From assembly GCA_030620095.1 (NCBI GenBank), contig JAUTXW010001616.1:270001-334000 (forward strand): a DNA stretch of 64,000 nt, written 5' to 3'. This DNA is from Kuschelorhynchus macadamiae. Taxonomy: Eukaryota; Arthropoda; Insecta; Coleoptera; Curculionidae. The notes under the pieces were generated by a model. It did no database searches. It was given only the letters and a program-made list of their open reading frames with translations, and was not told where the DNA came from. Shown here piece by piece: positions 1 through 11,659 of this stretch; the first letter of the stretch is position 1, and the number at the start of each line of letters is the position of its first letter. A program made the translations under genes and the position numbers.

Positions 1-238
1 AATATTATACTGTTTTTAATAAAATCTACATAGTCTATTTATATTAAAAATCTTGCTGAGGTACGTGGGAAACCGGCAAGCATCCGCTGGCTTCCATGGA
101 GACTGCTGACGGTGTTTGAGCGTACTGTCGCAATTCTTGGAAACTGCTGATGTTGGTTTCTGTGAATGACGCAACTGTGTGATAATATGTGGCGACATTC
201 TGGAGGCACGTGGAAGGTCATGGGAAACGGATATAACA
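1..238 (-). repeat. 3' LTR of the errantivirus-like element, partial
   Basis: Bases 1-238 are identical to 7696-7933. The minus-strand LTR begins with TGTTATATCC at 238, next to the polypurine tract. About 125 bp of the LTR is lost beyond the window start. Confidence 0.93.
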
Positions 239-250
239 GCTTCCCCTTTT
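239..250 (-). other. Polypurine tract
   Basis: On the minus strand a purine run (AAAAGGGGAAGC) directly precedes the TGTTAT start of the 3' LTR. This is the expected place for the plus-strand DNA primer of an LTR retroelement. Confidence 0.85.
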
Positions 251-279
251 AGTGAAAAGTTGGTGCTTTGCAGCTACTT

Positions 280-2178
280 TTAGGACTGAAGTTCAAATGC
301 TTCTTCCTCTTCTTGTGTATTTTCTGGGTGGATGCTAGTTCGCCTTTTTGGTATTAGTCTTCTCAACTGGTATGGGGCAAAGCGCTTCGGACTAGGCCTG
401 GGAGGTGATGGAGGATCCTGACTACCAGTTATGGACAGTTTCAGTGGCTTCTTACGTCTACACTTACAGAGGATGTAGAGGATTGCCATTCCAACGACCA
501 TTGATATTGTGAGTATCGTAAACCAATGGATATGTTTGGTTATGAAGGGTTCTTTCATCAACTTGTCTAGCTCTTCTGAGTATTGGTCTAGGCGGTGTTG
601 AGCAACGTTCAGGTCATCGGCATTGATGTTGCTGAGCTTCAAGGGTTTGAGCTTTGGGATTTGAGACTGTTCTGGGAACTGTTTGCAGCATTCGAAAGGA
701 ATCTGAACAGGATGGCTTTTATAGGTTACATTTTTATATTCCTCCACCAGGTACTTGGAATGAATTCTTGTGCTTCCAATAAAAGCGTTACAGTTTGGTT
801 GTAACTTAAGAAGGGAGTTCGTCTTCAGGATCTGGGTTTCTATATTCCTGGTTCCACATTTTACGGTTACAGGAAGTGGCTCGGAAACTGAGATAAGCCA
901 GTAGTTCGTGGAGATCTCTTGGACGTGGTAATCGGTGACTAGCAATATCGATGTTTGACAGGTTTTCGGTAGTATGTTCTGCTGCCTGAGTAGCTGTGCT
1001 TCGCAGATAGCATCACTGTCGATTGGATATTGCAGAAGGTCTGAACAGATCTTAGTGTGCGTCTCGAGTGGCTTGCAGCTGGAGATGTCTTGTGGTAGTA
1101 CATATAGTAAGGCGTCGTCATCTCGCGCAATGTATTTTTTTGTTGTTGGTATTATGTGAAAAAGACCTGTTCGATTGTCCATAATAGGAATAGGAAAAAT
1201 TCGATACAAAGTGTATGATTCTGGTTCAGTTAGAGGAATTTTAAGAACGAACACAATCCTATTATCGGACTGGTATGATTCTAATTCAATTAAGTCAATA
1301 TAATTGGCAATATTTGATGAATATATAGGGAGAGGAAGATTATTTTTTGATAGAGAACGCGATATCCCTTGGAGAGAAGTGATCAAATCTCCTGGAGTTA
1401 TTATAGAACTATGAAGAATTTTCAAACGAGCGAATGTGATGGCATTTATAATATCGTTTAAAGAATCTTCTAGAAAAACATAACTTTCCATTAAAGCTTC
1501 GCAAAGATTTAGAGTTTTAATTTGCCCTTCGTAAAACGCTAAGTCATCAGATATGTTCATGATAGCGCTCTGTATAATATCTATGTCTTGGTTGAAGGTT
1601 TCTTCATCAATTTGAATCTTTTGAATGGTGGAATTGAAGTTTTTAATTACAGATGAAGTTACCGATATTTGATTTTTAAGTAAGCTTTCAAGTTCGCGTT
1701 CATCTCGCGTGATTTTGTTTATACATGCATTGTAATATTCGCCATCGGCTGAATCTAAATTGCCTGTGATAGATTTAAAAATACTACCAATGCCGTTTAT
1801 TAATCCGCGTTTGTTCCTATAAGATAACTTTTTTGTATCTGCCATGATTTCTCTATATTTTTGATTAACTGCGTTTGAAATTTGGGTTAATAAGCTCAAA
1901 TGTGTTTTAATTTCTATTTTAAAAGATACAGTTCTAGGGGATGGGTCATTCAACACGTCACTGAGTGTAGTAAGTAATTTGTCGTTGTTTTGTATAGTTT
2001 CTTTAAGGGGTTGTAAATCTTTGTATACGAGTAACGTCCACTTATCGTTAGTAATTTTGACAAAATTTTCCTCATGGTAAAATAGTCCAACGGTATTGTT
2101 GATTGGTGTGAAGAAGTATTGGGAGAAGACGGCTGGAATAAGCCAAAGGAGTCTGGAAAAAAAAAATAGACTAGTCAT
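280..2178 (-). CDS. env: Errantivirus envelope glycoprotein (F-like)
   Basis: A 632-residue class-I-type envelope protein, open from ATG (2178) to stop (280). Residues 1-20 form a hydrophobic signal peptide. A basic RNKR site lies at about residues 121-124 and is followed by a glycine-rich, fusion-peptide-like stretch, as in errantiviral Env and the related baculovirus F proteins. Several N-X-S/T sites and cysteines fill the ectodomain. A membrane anchor lies near residues 545-568, followed by a basic, proline-rich tail of about 60 residues. The ATG overlaps the last codons of pol (2171-2178). In errantiviruses env is made from a spliced subgenomic RNA, so the mature N-terminus could differ slightly. 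No frame break is seen. The family role is particle entry or cell-to-cell transfer; activity of this copy is unknown. Confidence 0.93.
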   Translation of the reverse strand: MTSLFFFSRLLWLIPAVFSQYFFTPINNTVGLFYHEENFVKITNDKWTLLVYKDLQPLKETIQNNDKLLTTLSDVLNDPSPRTVSFKIEIKTHLSLLTQISNAVNQKYREIMADTKKLSYRNKRGLINGIGSIFKSITGNLDSADGEYYNACINKITRDERELESLLKNQISVTSSVIKNFNSTIQKIQIDEETFNQDIDIIQSAIMNISDDLAFYEGQIKTLNLCEALMESYVFLEDSLNDIINAITFARLKILHSSIITPGDLITSLQGISRSLSKNNLPLPIYSSNIANYIDLIELESYQSDNRIVFVLKIPLTEPESYTLYRIFPIPIMDNRTGLFHIIPTTKKYIARDDDALLYVLPQDISSCKPLETHTKICSDLLQYPIDSDAICEAQLLRQQNILPKTCQTSILLVTDYHVQEISTNYWLISVSEPLPVTVKCGTRNIETQILKTNSLLKLQPNCNAFIGSTRIHSKYLVEEYKNVTYKSHPVQIPFECCKQFPEQSQIPKLKPLKLSNINADDLNVAQHRLDQYSEELDKLMKEPFITKHIHWFTILTISMVVGMAILYILCKCRRKKPLKLSITGSQDPPSPPRPSPKRFAPYQLRRLIPKRRTSIHPENTQEEEEAFELQS

Positions 2179-5100
2179 AGTATGTCTTTAGCCTATCAAA
2201 ATTTATTTTGGAAATTTGGTTTGTAGAAAGGTTTTTAAGTTTAGCTGAAGTTTGGTAAAGTTCGATAATTTGAAAGGGGCCATTGAATTTATTTTCACTT
2301 TTGTCTTTAATTTGCGATTCTTTGACATATACTTTGTCACCAACTTTATAATCGGGTTGTTTATCGGAGACTGATTTGTCGAATCTGATTTTTGATTTTT
2401 CCTTTTGGGCGTTTGTTCTAGCTCGTGCGATTTTGTAATATGTTTCCATTTTATTATTTAGATTTCGGATGTATTTGGAGATAAGTTGTTCTTGATTATA
2501 TAAGGTTTCTGGGGGTCGGCTAGACGTATGGCCGAATATCAGTTCATAAGGGGTGAATCCATGAGTTTTGTTTTTTGTGTTATTATAACAGATGACTGAA
2601 TAGGGGAGGATATTGAATGGGTGTTCCTCGGGATGTTCTGCTGTGTGAACCCTAATCATTTCGGTTAAAGTGGCGTGGAATCTTTCGAGCGATCCATTTG
2701 ATTGCGGATGGCTAACACTTGAAAAGGTTAACTTGACGTCATAGAGTGTGCACAGGTCTTTCATTAATGTGTTATCAAACTCACGGCCATGGTCACAGTG
2801 GATCCGTAGGGGAGTTCCATAATGTTGAAAGAATAGCAGGAGTGTATTGACAATCGTTGAGGCTTTTTTATCCGATGTTGGGTACGCCTGTGTGAACTTG
2901 GTTAGCTCATCTCGGATCGTAAGGGCATAGTTACGAGTTGGATACTCGAAGATGTCAATATTGATTCTTTCGAATGCAGTTTTTGGAGTTTCTGTTATGA
3001 CTAGGGGCGTACTAAGATTTTTCCTACAGATTTTAACTTTTTGGCAGATTTCACAGCTTCGAATGAGTTTTTCGACATCTTTAGTTAGTCCGGTCCAATT
3101 GTATTTTTGTCGAATGCGTTTGACAGTTTCATTAATACCGCGATGAAGATTCTTTTTGCCAGTATGGTGTTGATCTAAAATTGTGGGTATTTCATCCGGG
3201 TCTGGGGTTCTTACGAGGTTATGGCATATTTTTAAGTTAATATCTTTATCAGAGAAAATGAATGAAAATATTTCGAGGATGGGAAGTTGTAAATTATTTT
3301 CGATACAATAGGTTTTAGAAAGATCGAATTTATCTTGACATTTATAGATAATATAGAAAAGCTGCTGGACTACGGTATCAGTATTATACGACAAGGGTAT
3401 TATGAAATATTTGCGGTCCTTTACACTCTTACTAGACAGGGTGTTTACCGTAAGCGGGGCAAAATCATAGTTTTCCTCAAATAGGTCCTCTATAATTTTA
3501 AAATGAAAATCTTCCATTTTAGTTTGCCAAAAGAAAGTGACAATATTTTTGTTTGATTTGTCCAAAAATTGATCATTGGAAATTTCGATTTTGGAATAAT
3601 CGATGATTGATTTTGTCTTGTATAAATTAACAAATCTATTGTATTCGTCGGTTATTTCATTATCGTCTAGATCGTTTTCGGTTATTATTTTTGAAAATGA
3701 ATTTTGTTTGCTGGTCGAGGGTCTGTTATTAAAGTCGTCTTCATTTGAGGCGTAAATAGCGATGGTTGATTGAAAATCTGAGCAATTTTTAAAATGGTTA
3801 ATTTTAATACGTGATAAGGCGTCTGCGTTTTTGTTTATTCGGCCGGGTTTATATTCAATCTTGTAATCATATTCCTCGAGTTTAAGGCGCCAGCGAGCTA
3901 GGCGACTGCCGGGGTCCTTAATTGAAAATAGCCAAGTCAAAGGGCGATGATCTGTTACCAAAACAAATTTTCGACCAAAAAGATATGGTCTGAAGTGTTT
4001 GACAGCCCATACAATGGCTAATAATTCTCTTTCTATGGTAGAATACTTTGTTTCAGCACTACACAGAGTTCGAGATGCATATGCTATCGGAAGATCTTTT
4101 CCGATGGGACCTTGAGATAAGACGGCTCCAATAGCGAATGCGCTAGCGTCTGTGGTTAGCAAGAAAGTTTCTTCGAAATTGGGGTAAATTAAGATTGGGT
4201 CCGATGTAAGTGCCTTTTTCAGGTCAGAAAATGAGGTTTTGCATTCCGCGTCGAATGTGAATGGGACGTCCTTTTGTAATAACTTGGTCAGGGGTTTTGA
4301 TATTTTGGCAAAATTTGGGATGAAGCGTCTGTAATATCCAGCAAGACCTAAGAATGACTTTATTTCTTTAGGATTTGTTGGCATAGGAAATTTCTGAATG
4401 CATTCAACTTTGCTTGGATTAGGTTTTCCTCCACTTTGGGTAATAAGGTGTCCTAGATAAGCAACTTCCTTTCGAAGGAATTCGCATTTATCAGGTTGGA
4501 TCTTTAAGTTGGCTTTGCGGAGACGCTTGAAGACTTCTGTTAGTCTTGAAATATGTTCATGTATTGTTGGAGAGTACACGATGATGTCATCCATATACAC
4601 TAAGCAACGTTCATTTTGAATACCGAGAAGGATGTTGTCCATGACTCTTTGGAATGTGGACGGGGCATTCTTTAAACCGAATGGCATACGGACGAATTCG
4701 TAATGGCCATTTTCAACAGAGAAGGCAGTTTTCTCGATGTCTTTTGGATTGATCTCGATCTGGTGGAAACCAGAAGCCAAGTCGAGGGTTGTGAAATATT
4801 GACATTTCCCTAATTGATCGAGAAGGTCGGAAATGTTCGGAAGAGGATATTTATCAGCTATAGAAAGCTCGTTCAGCTTGCGGTAGTCTATAACTACACG
4901 CCATTTGGGTTTTCCGGAGGCATCCAATTTTTTGGGAACAACCCAAACCGGGGAGGACCATGGAGAGATGGACTGGCGAATAATTCCTTGCTCTAACATT
5001 TTATTTACCTGGCTTTTTACCTCTTCTTTATGAATGTGAGGATATCTATATGATTTGGTAAATACGGGCCTTGAATTATTAGTATCTATAGAATGTTTGA

Positions 5101-6088
5101 TCTCGTTGGTAAAAGATAAATTATCGCCTTCTAAATAAAAGATATCGGAAAATTCGAGACATAGGTTAGTTATTAAATCGTTTTCTTCGTTGTTTAAATG
5201 TTCGGTGCGTAACTGGTCTTTAATAATTGAGCGCCTATCTAAAACTGCGTTTTGTATAGGGTAGGTATTTAAGTTAAAAATTGTTTCAGTATCAATTCCA
5301 GGGTCAAAAGGTTCGATATTTAAATTTGAAAAGTCGATTATTTTTTCTATAGCATTTGAGTTAATTATAGATGTAAAAAATTCACCGCGTTCATTAACCT
5401 TAACCAGGGCATTTGGCAATCTAACATTTTCTTTGACATATGCGTGAAGTATAGCATCCGTATTAAATAGTTCGCACTTGAGTTTGAAAATTTTTTCAGT
5501 TCTAGCTTCTACAGAAATTTTATTACGGTTTTTAATGCATTCTTGTACATCTGATATGGCTGTAGTTGTGGTTACTTTGTGAAGGGGCATAGTTTTAAAA
5601 TTTGTAATAAGTTGTTTTGATTTCAGATCTACAATACATTCATAATGTTCCAAGAAATCCAATCCTAATATACCGTCGAAATCTATATCTAAATTGCAAA
5701 TATACACTTTGTGTGGATCACCAATAGTAAAAGGTATGAGTGTAGATTGAGATATTGAAAGTTTTTCATCGGTAATTCCCTGAATAGTGACATTTTCGGG
5801 AAATCGTGTAGGAAATTTTTGTACGGTGTTTTCCTTAAATATAGAAATGCCTGCACCGGTATCAATGAGAAGTTTGAATTGTTTTGATGCGTCATCGATA
5901 TAATATAGATTCTTGGAATTTACAGTAAGAAGAGGACTTAAAGAAACGCTTGTTCCGGGAAATTGAGATTTGGATCCATATTCTCTAGATTTAGTGTTTC
6001 TATTCTCGATTGGATCTCGGTCATTGGGTTCTGGGGTGAATTGTCTCGAGGGTCGGTATTCGTAAGGGGTGTAAGAAAATCCTGGTAA
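2171..6088 (-). CDS. pol: Pol polyprotein (protease, RT, RNase H, integrase), -1 frame to gag
   Basis: The frame is open from 6088 (after a stop at 6089-6091) to TAG at 2171, with no ATG in its first part, as expected for expression by -1 frameshifting from gag. Aspartic protease: the DTG triad codons are at 5855-5863 and the ILGLDF flap-side motif follows. Reverse transcriptase: the palm motif YMDD is near 4580-4605. RNase H: the TDAS and TDHRPL motifs are present. Integrase: an HHCC zinc region is followed by the catalytic D, D and E (in DIFEYP, CDHGREF and SNGSLERF). The last codons overlap the env ATG. The overlap with gag is 5938-6088. All domains look complete and no internal stop was seen. 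Confidence 0.95.
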   Translation of the reverse strand, partial: LPGFSYTPYEYRPSRQFTPEPNDRDPIENRNTKSREYGSKSQFPGTSVSLSPLLTVNSKNLYYIDDASKQFKLLIDTGAGISIFKENTVQKFPTRFPENVTIQGITDEKLSISQSTLIPFTIGDPHKVYICNLDIDFDGILGLDFLEHYECIVDLKSKQLITNFKTMPLHKVTTTTAISDVQECIKNRNKISVEARTEKIFKLKCELFNTDAILHAYVKENVRLPNALVKVNERGEFFTSIINSNAIEKIIDFSNLNIEPFDPGIDTETIFNLNTYPIQNAVLDRRSIIKDQLRTEHLNNEENDLITNLCLEFSDIFYLEGDNLSFTNEIKHSIDTNNSRPVFTKSYRYPHIHKEEVKSQVNKMLEQGIIRQSISPWSSPVWVVPKKLDASGKPKWRVVIDYRKLNELSIADKYPLPNISDLLDQLGKCQYFTTLDLASGFHQIEINPKDIEKTAFSVENGHYEFVRMPFGLKNAPSTFQRVMDNILLGIQNERCLVYMDDIIVYSPTIHEHISRLTEVFKRLRKANLKIQPDKCEFLRKEVAYLGHLITQSGGKPNPSKVECIQKFPMPTNPKEIKSFLGLAGYYRRFIPNFAKISKPLTKLLQKDVPFTFDAECKTSFSDLKKALTSDPILIYPNFEETFLLTTDASAFAIGAVLSQGPIGKDLPIAYASRTLCSAETKYSTIERELLAIVWAVKHFRPYLFGRKFVLVTDHRPLTWLFSIKDPGSRLARWRLKLEEYDYKIEYKPGRINKNADALSRIKINHFKNCSDFQSTIAIYASNEDDFNNRPSTSKQNSFSKIITENDLDDNEITDEYNRFVNLYKTKSIIDYSKIEISNDQFLDKSNKNIVTFFWQTKMEDFHFKIIEDLFEENYDFAPLTVNTLSSKSVKDRKYFIIPLSYNTDTVVQQLFYIIYKCQDKFDLSKTYCIENNLQLPILEIFSFIFSDKDINLKICHNLVRTPDPDEIPTILDQHHTGKKNLHRGINETVKRIRQKYNWTGLTKDVEKLIRSCEICQKVKICRKNLSTPLVITETPKTAFERINIDIFEYPTRNYALTIRDELTKFTQAYPTSDKKASTIVNTLLLFFQHYGTPLRIHCDHGREFDNTLMKDLCTLYDVKLTFSSVSHPQSNGSLERFHATLTEMIRVHTAEHPEEHPFNILPYSVICYNNTKNKTHGFTPYELIFGHTSSRPPETLYNQEQLISKYIRNLNNKMETYYKIARARTNAQKEKSKIRFDKSVSDKQPDYKVGDKVYVKESQIKDKSENKFNGPFQIIELYQTSAKLKNLSTNQISKINFDRLKTYYD

Positions 6089-7200
6089 TTACTAGTGTCA
6101 TTTGAATAGTTTATATCTCGATAAGATTCTTCCTCTGGTTGGAAAAAATCGTAAAAACCGGGATTGCCGTTTTCGGCGGTGTACTGATCGTATTCGGGCA
6201 AATAATTCTCTGAGGAGCATTCTTGTCTTGTATTAACATGATGCGTCTTAGCTGGTTGAAAATTGGGATTTCTTTGAATTATTGATGGCCTAAATTGTGC
6301 TTGGTTTGTATTTTGGCTAGGATTATTTGGTCTATTTTGTTGCGAAAAATTTGGTTGATATTGTGATCTTTGAGAATTCGAGTTTATTGCGGGTCTTTGA
6401 AAATTAGAATTTGTTATGGGTCGTTGGAAATTATTATTTTGGGGAAAATTAGAAGAAAGTTGCCTGCACTGAGATATTGTATGACCAATTCTGTTACAAT
6501 TGGAACACTTTAATTGTTGTGGCTGGTGTGGTCTAGGTAACTGAGGACTGGGTTTCGAAATAGTTGGTTTATTAACTTTTTGATTTTCGAAATACGAAAG
6601 CTGAAGTTCTCTCCGAATTCTTGATTGTGCTTCTAAAAGTGACGTTGGATTACTAGCACGGATAAGTTGTCCTAGGCGTGGCTCTAGACCGGTAAGAAGT
6701 GTATTAAGAGTCATAGTTTCAATTAACATGGTCTGAGCATCTTTTTGTTCTTTTGAATGTAGGAGTGGGGACTTTTGTATGCTGGCATGCATTTTAGCGT
6801 TCAGGACCTGAAGTCGATTAAAGAATGTAAGGGGCGACTCATTAGGAAGTTGTCTTAATCGCTGCAGATCGTGTATAAGGGAAGTAAGATCCCTTGAATC
6901 ACCGAAGGGTAAATTTAACAATTGTTTAATTTCAAGGTATGAACTTGGATTCCTTGAACTAATTAATTGAGCTGCTCTACCACGGAGCTTGTTTTTTATG
7001 TGAATAACTAAAAACACTTTTTGTTGCGTTGTTGCCATGTCGTATGCACAATCGCATGCGGTTATAAAATTGCTTAAAGAAATTTGATCACCTTCAAATT
7101 CGGGTACAATGGAAAAAATTTCAGAAAGTTTATAAGGTTCAATTTCAATGGTTGTTTGGGTATTATCGAGAGACATTTTGAATTTTAAATGTAGATGCAT
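5938..7200 (-). CDS. gag: Gag polyprotein
   Basis: A 420-residue structural protein. The N-terminal two thirds is helical, capsid-like sequence. One CCHC zinc knuckle (CSNCNRIGHTISQC) lies near residues 233-246. A long Asn/Gln/Pro-rich low-complexity tail follows, with short repeats of the type NFQRP. The first ATG is at 7200. A second ATG at 7176 (residue 9) has the better context, with A at -3, and may be the real start. The last 151 nt overlap pol in the -1 frame. A heptamer T TTC CCG in the gag frame at 5956-5962 has the XXXYYYZ form of a slippery site, although CCC is not a usual second triplet. Confidence 0.92.
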   Translation of the reverse strand: MHLHLKFKMSLDNTQTTIEIEPYKLSEIFSIVPEFEGDQISLSNFITACDCAYDMATTQQKVFLVIHIKNKLRGRAAQLISSRNPSSYLEIKQLLNLPFGDSRDLTSLIHDLQRLRQLPNESPLTFFNRLQVLNAKMHASIQKSPLLHSKEQKDAQTMLIETMTLNTLLTGLEPRLGQLIRASNPTSLLEAQSRIRRELQLSYFENQKVNKPTISKPSPQLPRPHQPQQLKCSNCNRIGHTISQCRQLSSNFPQNNNFQRPITNSNFQRPAINSNSQRSQYQPNFSQQNRPNNPSQNTNQAQFRPSIIQRNPNFQPAKTHHVNTRQECSSENYLPEYDQYTAENGNPGFYDFFQPEEESYRDINYSNDTSNYQDFLTPLTNTDPRDNSPQNPMTEIQSRIETLNLENMDPNLNFPEQAFL

Positions 7201-7546
7201 TAAAAATAAAAAGGTTTTATCAAAAACGAGTAAAATGAAAACGTTAAGTTATTAAGAATATCTTAACAAAAATAATAAATAGTTTTCCTTTTTGTAATTT
7301 AAGAAAACAAATGGTAAGGGAAATAATAATATGTTTAAATCCTATTTGAAAAATCGAACAGTATAGAAAAATAAAATCAAATACGAGACGATTCTTACGT
7401 AATCGTAATCTGCATCTGGGTTGTCTTGTTCTCGATGTGGCTCCAAGCTTTACGAGTGAGGACTTCTCAGGTTCCTTTTGTTCCGTTAAGGGATTGGAAT
7501 CCGCCGCTACCAGTTAGACCTTTTTCTTGTTCTAATAGCGTTTAAA
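7201..7546 (-). other. Untranslated leader of the provirus
   Basis: Sequence between primer-binding site and gag on the minus strand. It contains no long open frame and is presumably 5' UTR with a packaging signal and the env splice donor. I could not identify a donor with confidence. Confidence 0.6.
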
Positions 7547-7567
7547 CGAATCCTACCGACTGCGCCA
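7547..7567 (-). other. Primer-binding site, tRNA-Ser
   Basis: The plus strand reads CGAATCCTACCGACTGCGCCA, which is the 3' end of insect tRNA-Ser including the CCA tail (tRNA sequence from memory). The minus strand therefore starts TGGCGCAGTCGG three bases after the LTR. tRNA-Ser priming is known for the 17.6/297/ZAM group of errantiviruses. Confidence 0.88.
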
Positions 7568-7570
7568 AAT

Positions 7571-8323
<753 letters not shown>

Positions 8324-8352
8324 TAGGGTGTATATATAATGACATGCTAATA

Positions 8353-8396
<44 letters not shown>

Positions 8397-8422
8397 AAAT
8401 ATTATATGAACTTATGTCCATA

Positions 8423-8469
<47 letters not shown>

Positions 8470-8623
8470 TTATATAATAAAAATTTATATTTTTTTAATA
8501 ACTGTATATACTACTGTAAATATCTTATATTATGAAATTTATATATGTTATATGCATATATATATATTTCTAATATATAAGCAATTTTATATATATATTA
8601 TATATATATATATATATATACGC

Positions 8624-8674
<51 letters not shown>

Positions 8675-8990
8675 TATATATATATATATATAATGACATG
8701 CTAATATTTTATCTTAAAATAAAAATTATTTTTGGAATTCTATGCATTGCATTTTCTAATGTTTACCAGTGGCGTCCGTACGCGTTTTGCTTAGAATATT
8801 TTTGGTGAAAAAAATGGTACGCCACTGCTTTATCTTAAAATAAAAATTAGAATTCTCATTCATTTCAAAGTCGATCTCTTGATTTTCTTTCGGCCGACGC
8901 ATAGTTTTCGCTTAAAAAAATAAAAATCGTTTTACTTCAGGGTCAAATCGTTAAAAATCTGATGTGGTGACTGTTGTGTGGAAAGCGTTT
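8324..8990. repeat. Left terminal inverted repeat arm
   Basis: Matches the reverse complement of 10600-11033 in pieces. Large parts have been replaced by or expanded into TA repeats (8359-8480 and 8590-8690). It includes the sequence from TTTCGGCCGACGCATAG to GTGACTGTTGTGTGG, shared with the right arm. Confidence 0.75.
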
Positions 8991-9209
8991 TTTTTTCTTT
9001 TTTCATGCTATTCAGTTCATTTAATAATAAATATTAATTAATTTAGAAATAAGTAATTGATTTACTTTACTTTAGGATTGATTACTTTAGGAAACAATTT
9101 TTAAAAAACTTTCATGTGCCAATAAATTACAGCGGGGATTTCAGCTTGCAGAAAACAAAGTTTACAGAAACGGCTTAATTTTATTAATTATTAACAATAC
9201 TAACATTAA

Positions 9210-10283
9210 TTATAAAAATTGTTGGAAGTGGCCACCTTCACTTAATATGCATGCTTCCGCCCGTCTACGCATGGAATTGCGCACTCGTTCAAATATTCCC
9301 GGCGTATTCCGTATAGTTTCACACGAGGCAACTATTCGCTCTCTTAAATCTTCTACAGTGTTAACGGGAGTTTTGTACACTAGAGTTTTAAGGTGCCCCC
9401 ATAAAAAGAAATCCAAACTATTGAGATCGGGGGATCTTGCTGGCCATTGCTGAGGTCCTCCGCGACCTATCCAACGATCAGGATAAACTGTATCTAAATG
9501 ATTTCGGACAATTACGCTGAAATGAGCCGGTGCTCCATCGTGCATGTACCATATGCGATGCCTTAACGCAACTGGTACATCTTCAAGCAACCCAGGTAGT
9601 TCTTCTTCGAGAAAATGCAAATAAGACCGTCCATCAAGACGTCCTGGTAGGAAAAATGGGCCTATGAGATGATTACTAATAATTCCTGCCCAAACATTAA
9701 GAGAAAATTGTTCTTGAAAATGGGTTTCGGTTATGGCATGCGGGTTTTCTTCCGCCCACACATGATTGTTATGGAAATTTTGAATAGCATTCCTAGAAAA
9801 AGTTGCTTCGTCTGTGAACAAAATTTGTGACTCAAACTGCGGATTTAGTGTAATACTCTGAAGATACTACTGAGAGAAGTTCACACGCTGTGGGAAATCC
9901 CTGGGGAGTAATGCCTGTACTCTTAGAATATGATATGAATATAACAAAAAGTCAACTAAAATACGCCAAACAATTTGGTGACAAATATTCAAAGCTCTAG
10001 CGATCTTCCTCGTACTCGTCTCAGGATGTTCGTCGATTTCTTGCAGCACCGCTTCCTCAACTTCAGGTGTTCTGACGGTTCGAGGTCTGCCTTCCGAAGT
10101 ACCTTTATTGAAACTACCTGTTTCGCTAAGTCGGCGATGAATATTCGAAAAGGTTCGGCTATCTGGCAAGGCACGATTAGGATATCTTTCCTGATAAATG
10201 CGTCTGGCTTCTGTTGCATTACCATCTGCGAGGCCATATGCGTAATGCATTGCCGCCATTTCCGCATTCGTATAATTTACCAT
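9210..10283 (-). pseudogene. DDE transposase with one in-frame stop
   Basis: The N-terminal part starts at ATG 10283 (protein start MVNYTNAEMAAMH) and has a helix-turn-helix region of the DUF4817 type common in arthropod transposases. A TAG at 9867-9869 interrupts it after NFSQ. The same frame then continues to the natural end at 9210. Catalytic residues are visible: D in FTDEATF, D in MHDGAPAHF, and D in SPDLNSLDFF. I count 41 residues between the second and third, which fits the DD41D (rosa-like) group of the IS630/Tc1/mariner superfamily. There is no frameshift, only the single stop, so this copy is near-intact but probably inactive. Confidence 0.85.
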
Positions 10284-10599
10284 ATTTAATGATATTATTC
10301 GAAAAAACGGCGAAAATAACTTCAATAACTTCAATGAAACACTAAAAGCCAAAGAGATGACACACTGAGATGGTTTTGAACACCAACAGCTTACTTTAAG
10401 TCATTTGACATCGACGTTTGTAAAAACGTAATTTATTCCAGGACTACTAGATTTATGGGTTTAAAAATTATTATTAGTTGATATTGAGATATTATGAAGC
10501 AATTTTAACTCAATTATTTAATCAAGAACGGACCATCAGACGAGAAAACTTTTTCGTTTATGAACACATTCGATGTCATAATTTTCTTTCACCCGATAA

Positions 10600-11030
10600 A
10601 TAAGCGATTTCCACACAACAGTCACCCTATCAGATTTTTAACGATTTGACCCTGAAGTAAAACGATTTTTATTTTTTTAAGCGAAAACTATGCGTCGGAC
10701 GAAAGAAAATCAAAAGATCGACTTTGCTCAGAAATGAATGAGAATTCCAAAAATAAGGACAAAAATATTCTAAGCAAAACGCGTACGGACGCCACTGGTA
10801 AAAAGAATAAAATTGCTTGTACATTAGAAAATGCATCTTGATACCAAATTTCATAAAGATATCTACAGTAGTATCACAGTTATTAAAAAAAATAATTTTT
10901 TTTCTGAAAACTATAGCACCCTGTATCTCAAAAGTTAGGACGTTTAGGACATCAGTTCATATGAAGATTTTTTCTTAAAATGGGCCCAAGAATCACCCCC
11001 TTAAATATTAGCATGTCATTAAGGAACACC

Positions 11031-11033
<3 letters not shown>
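10600..11033. repeat. Right terminal inverted repeat arm
   Basis: Intact-looking arm ending CACCCTG next to TA. It is the less eroded of the two arms and gives the best view of the original terminus. Confidence 0.78.
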
Positions 11034-11475
<442 letters not shown>

Positions 11476-11659
11476 GTACTTGCATTTACCTGCTTTAGCA
11501 TAAAAATATTATATTTACTAATGCGGAGCGATATTATGTTAATATTTGACTAACGGAAACTAAAAACTATCTGTAGTTATAGTTAAAAGAATACAGTGAC
11601 ACAAAACGAAATTATTCTCGCATTAAAAATAGATCAAGACGTACTCTACTTTTACTTAC

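Larger units (their letters stand above)
8324..11033 (-). mobile_element. IS630/Tc1/mariner-type DNA transposon (DD41D-like), AT-eroded left end
   Basis: The right terminus reads inward as CAGGGTGTTCCTTAATGACATGC. The left terminus at 8324 keeps GGGTG and AATGACATGCTAATATTT but is interrupted by TA expansions. Both flanks are TA, the target duplicated by this superfamily. Long inverted arms match: 8850-8988 pairs with 10607-10746, 8730-8805 with 10761-10840, and 8490-8600 with 10805-10890. The transposase gene lies between the arms on the minus strand. A second copy of the terminal AATGACATGCTAATATTT at 8692 suggests local duplication, and a 61-bp inverted unit CAGTGGCG...CGCCACTG lies at 8767-8827. 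Confidence 0.82.

Noticed and set aside
16..198. 60-codon frame repeated identically at 7711-7893.
   Set aside because: It lies wholly in the LTRs; the repetition reflects LTR identity, not a gene.
5689..5895. Separate small ORF before pol.
   Set aside because: It is an alternative frame of the protease region; the true protease frame (with DTG) is continuous with pol.
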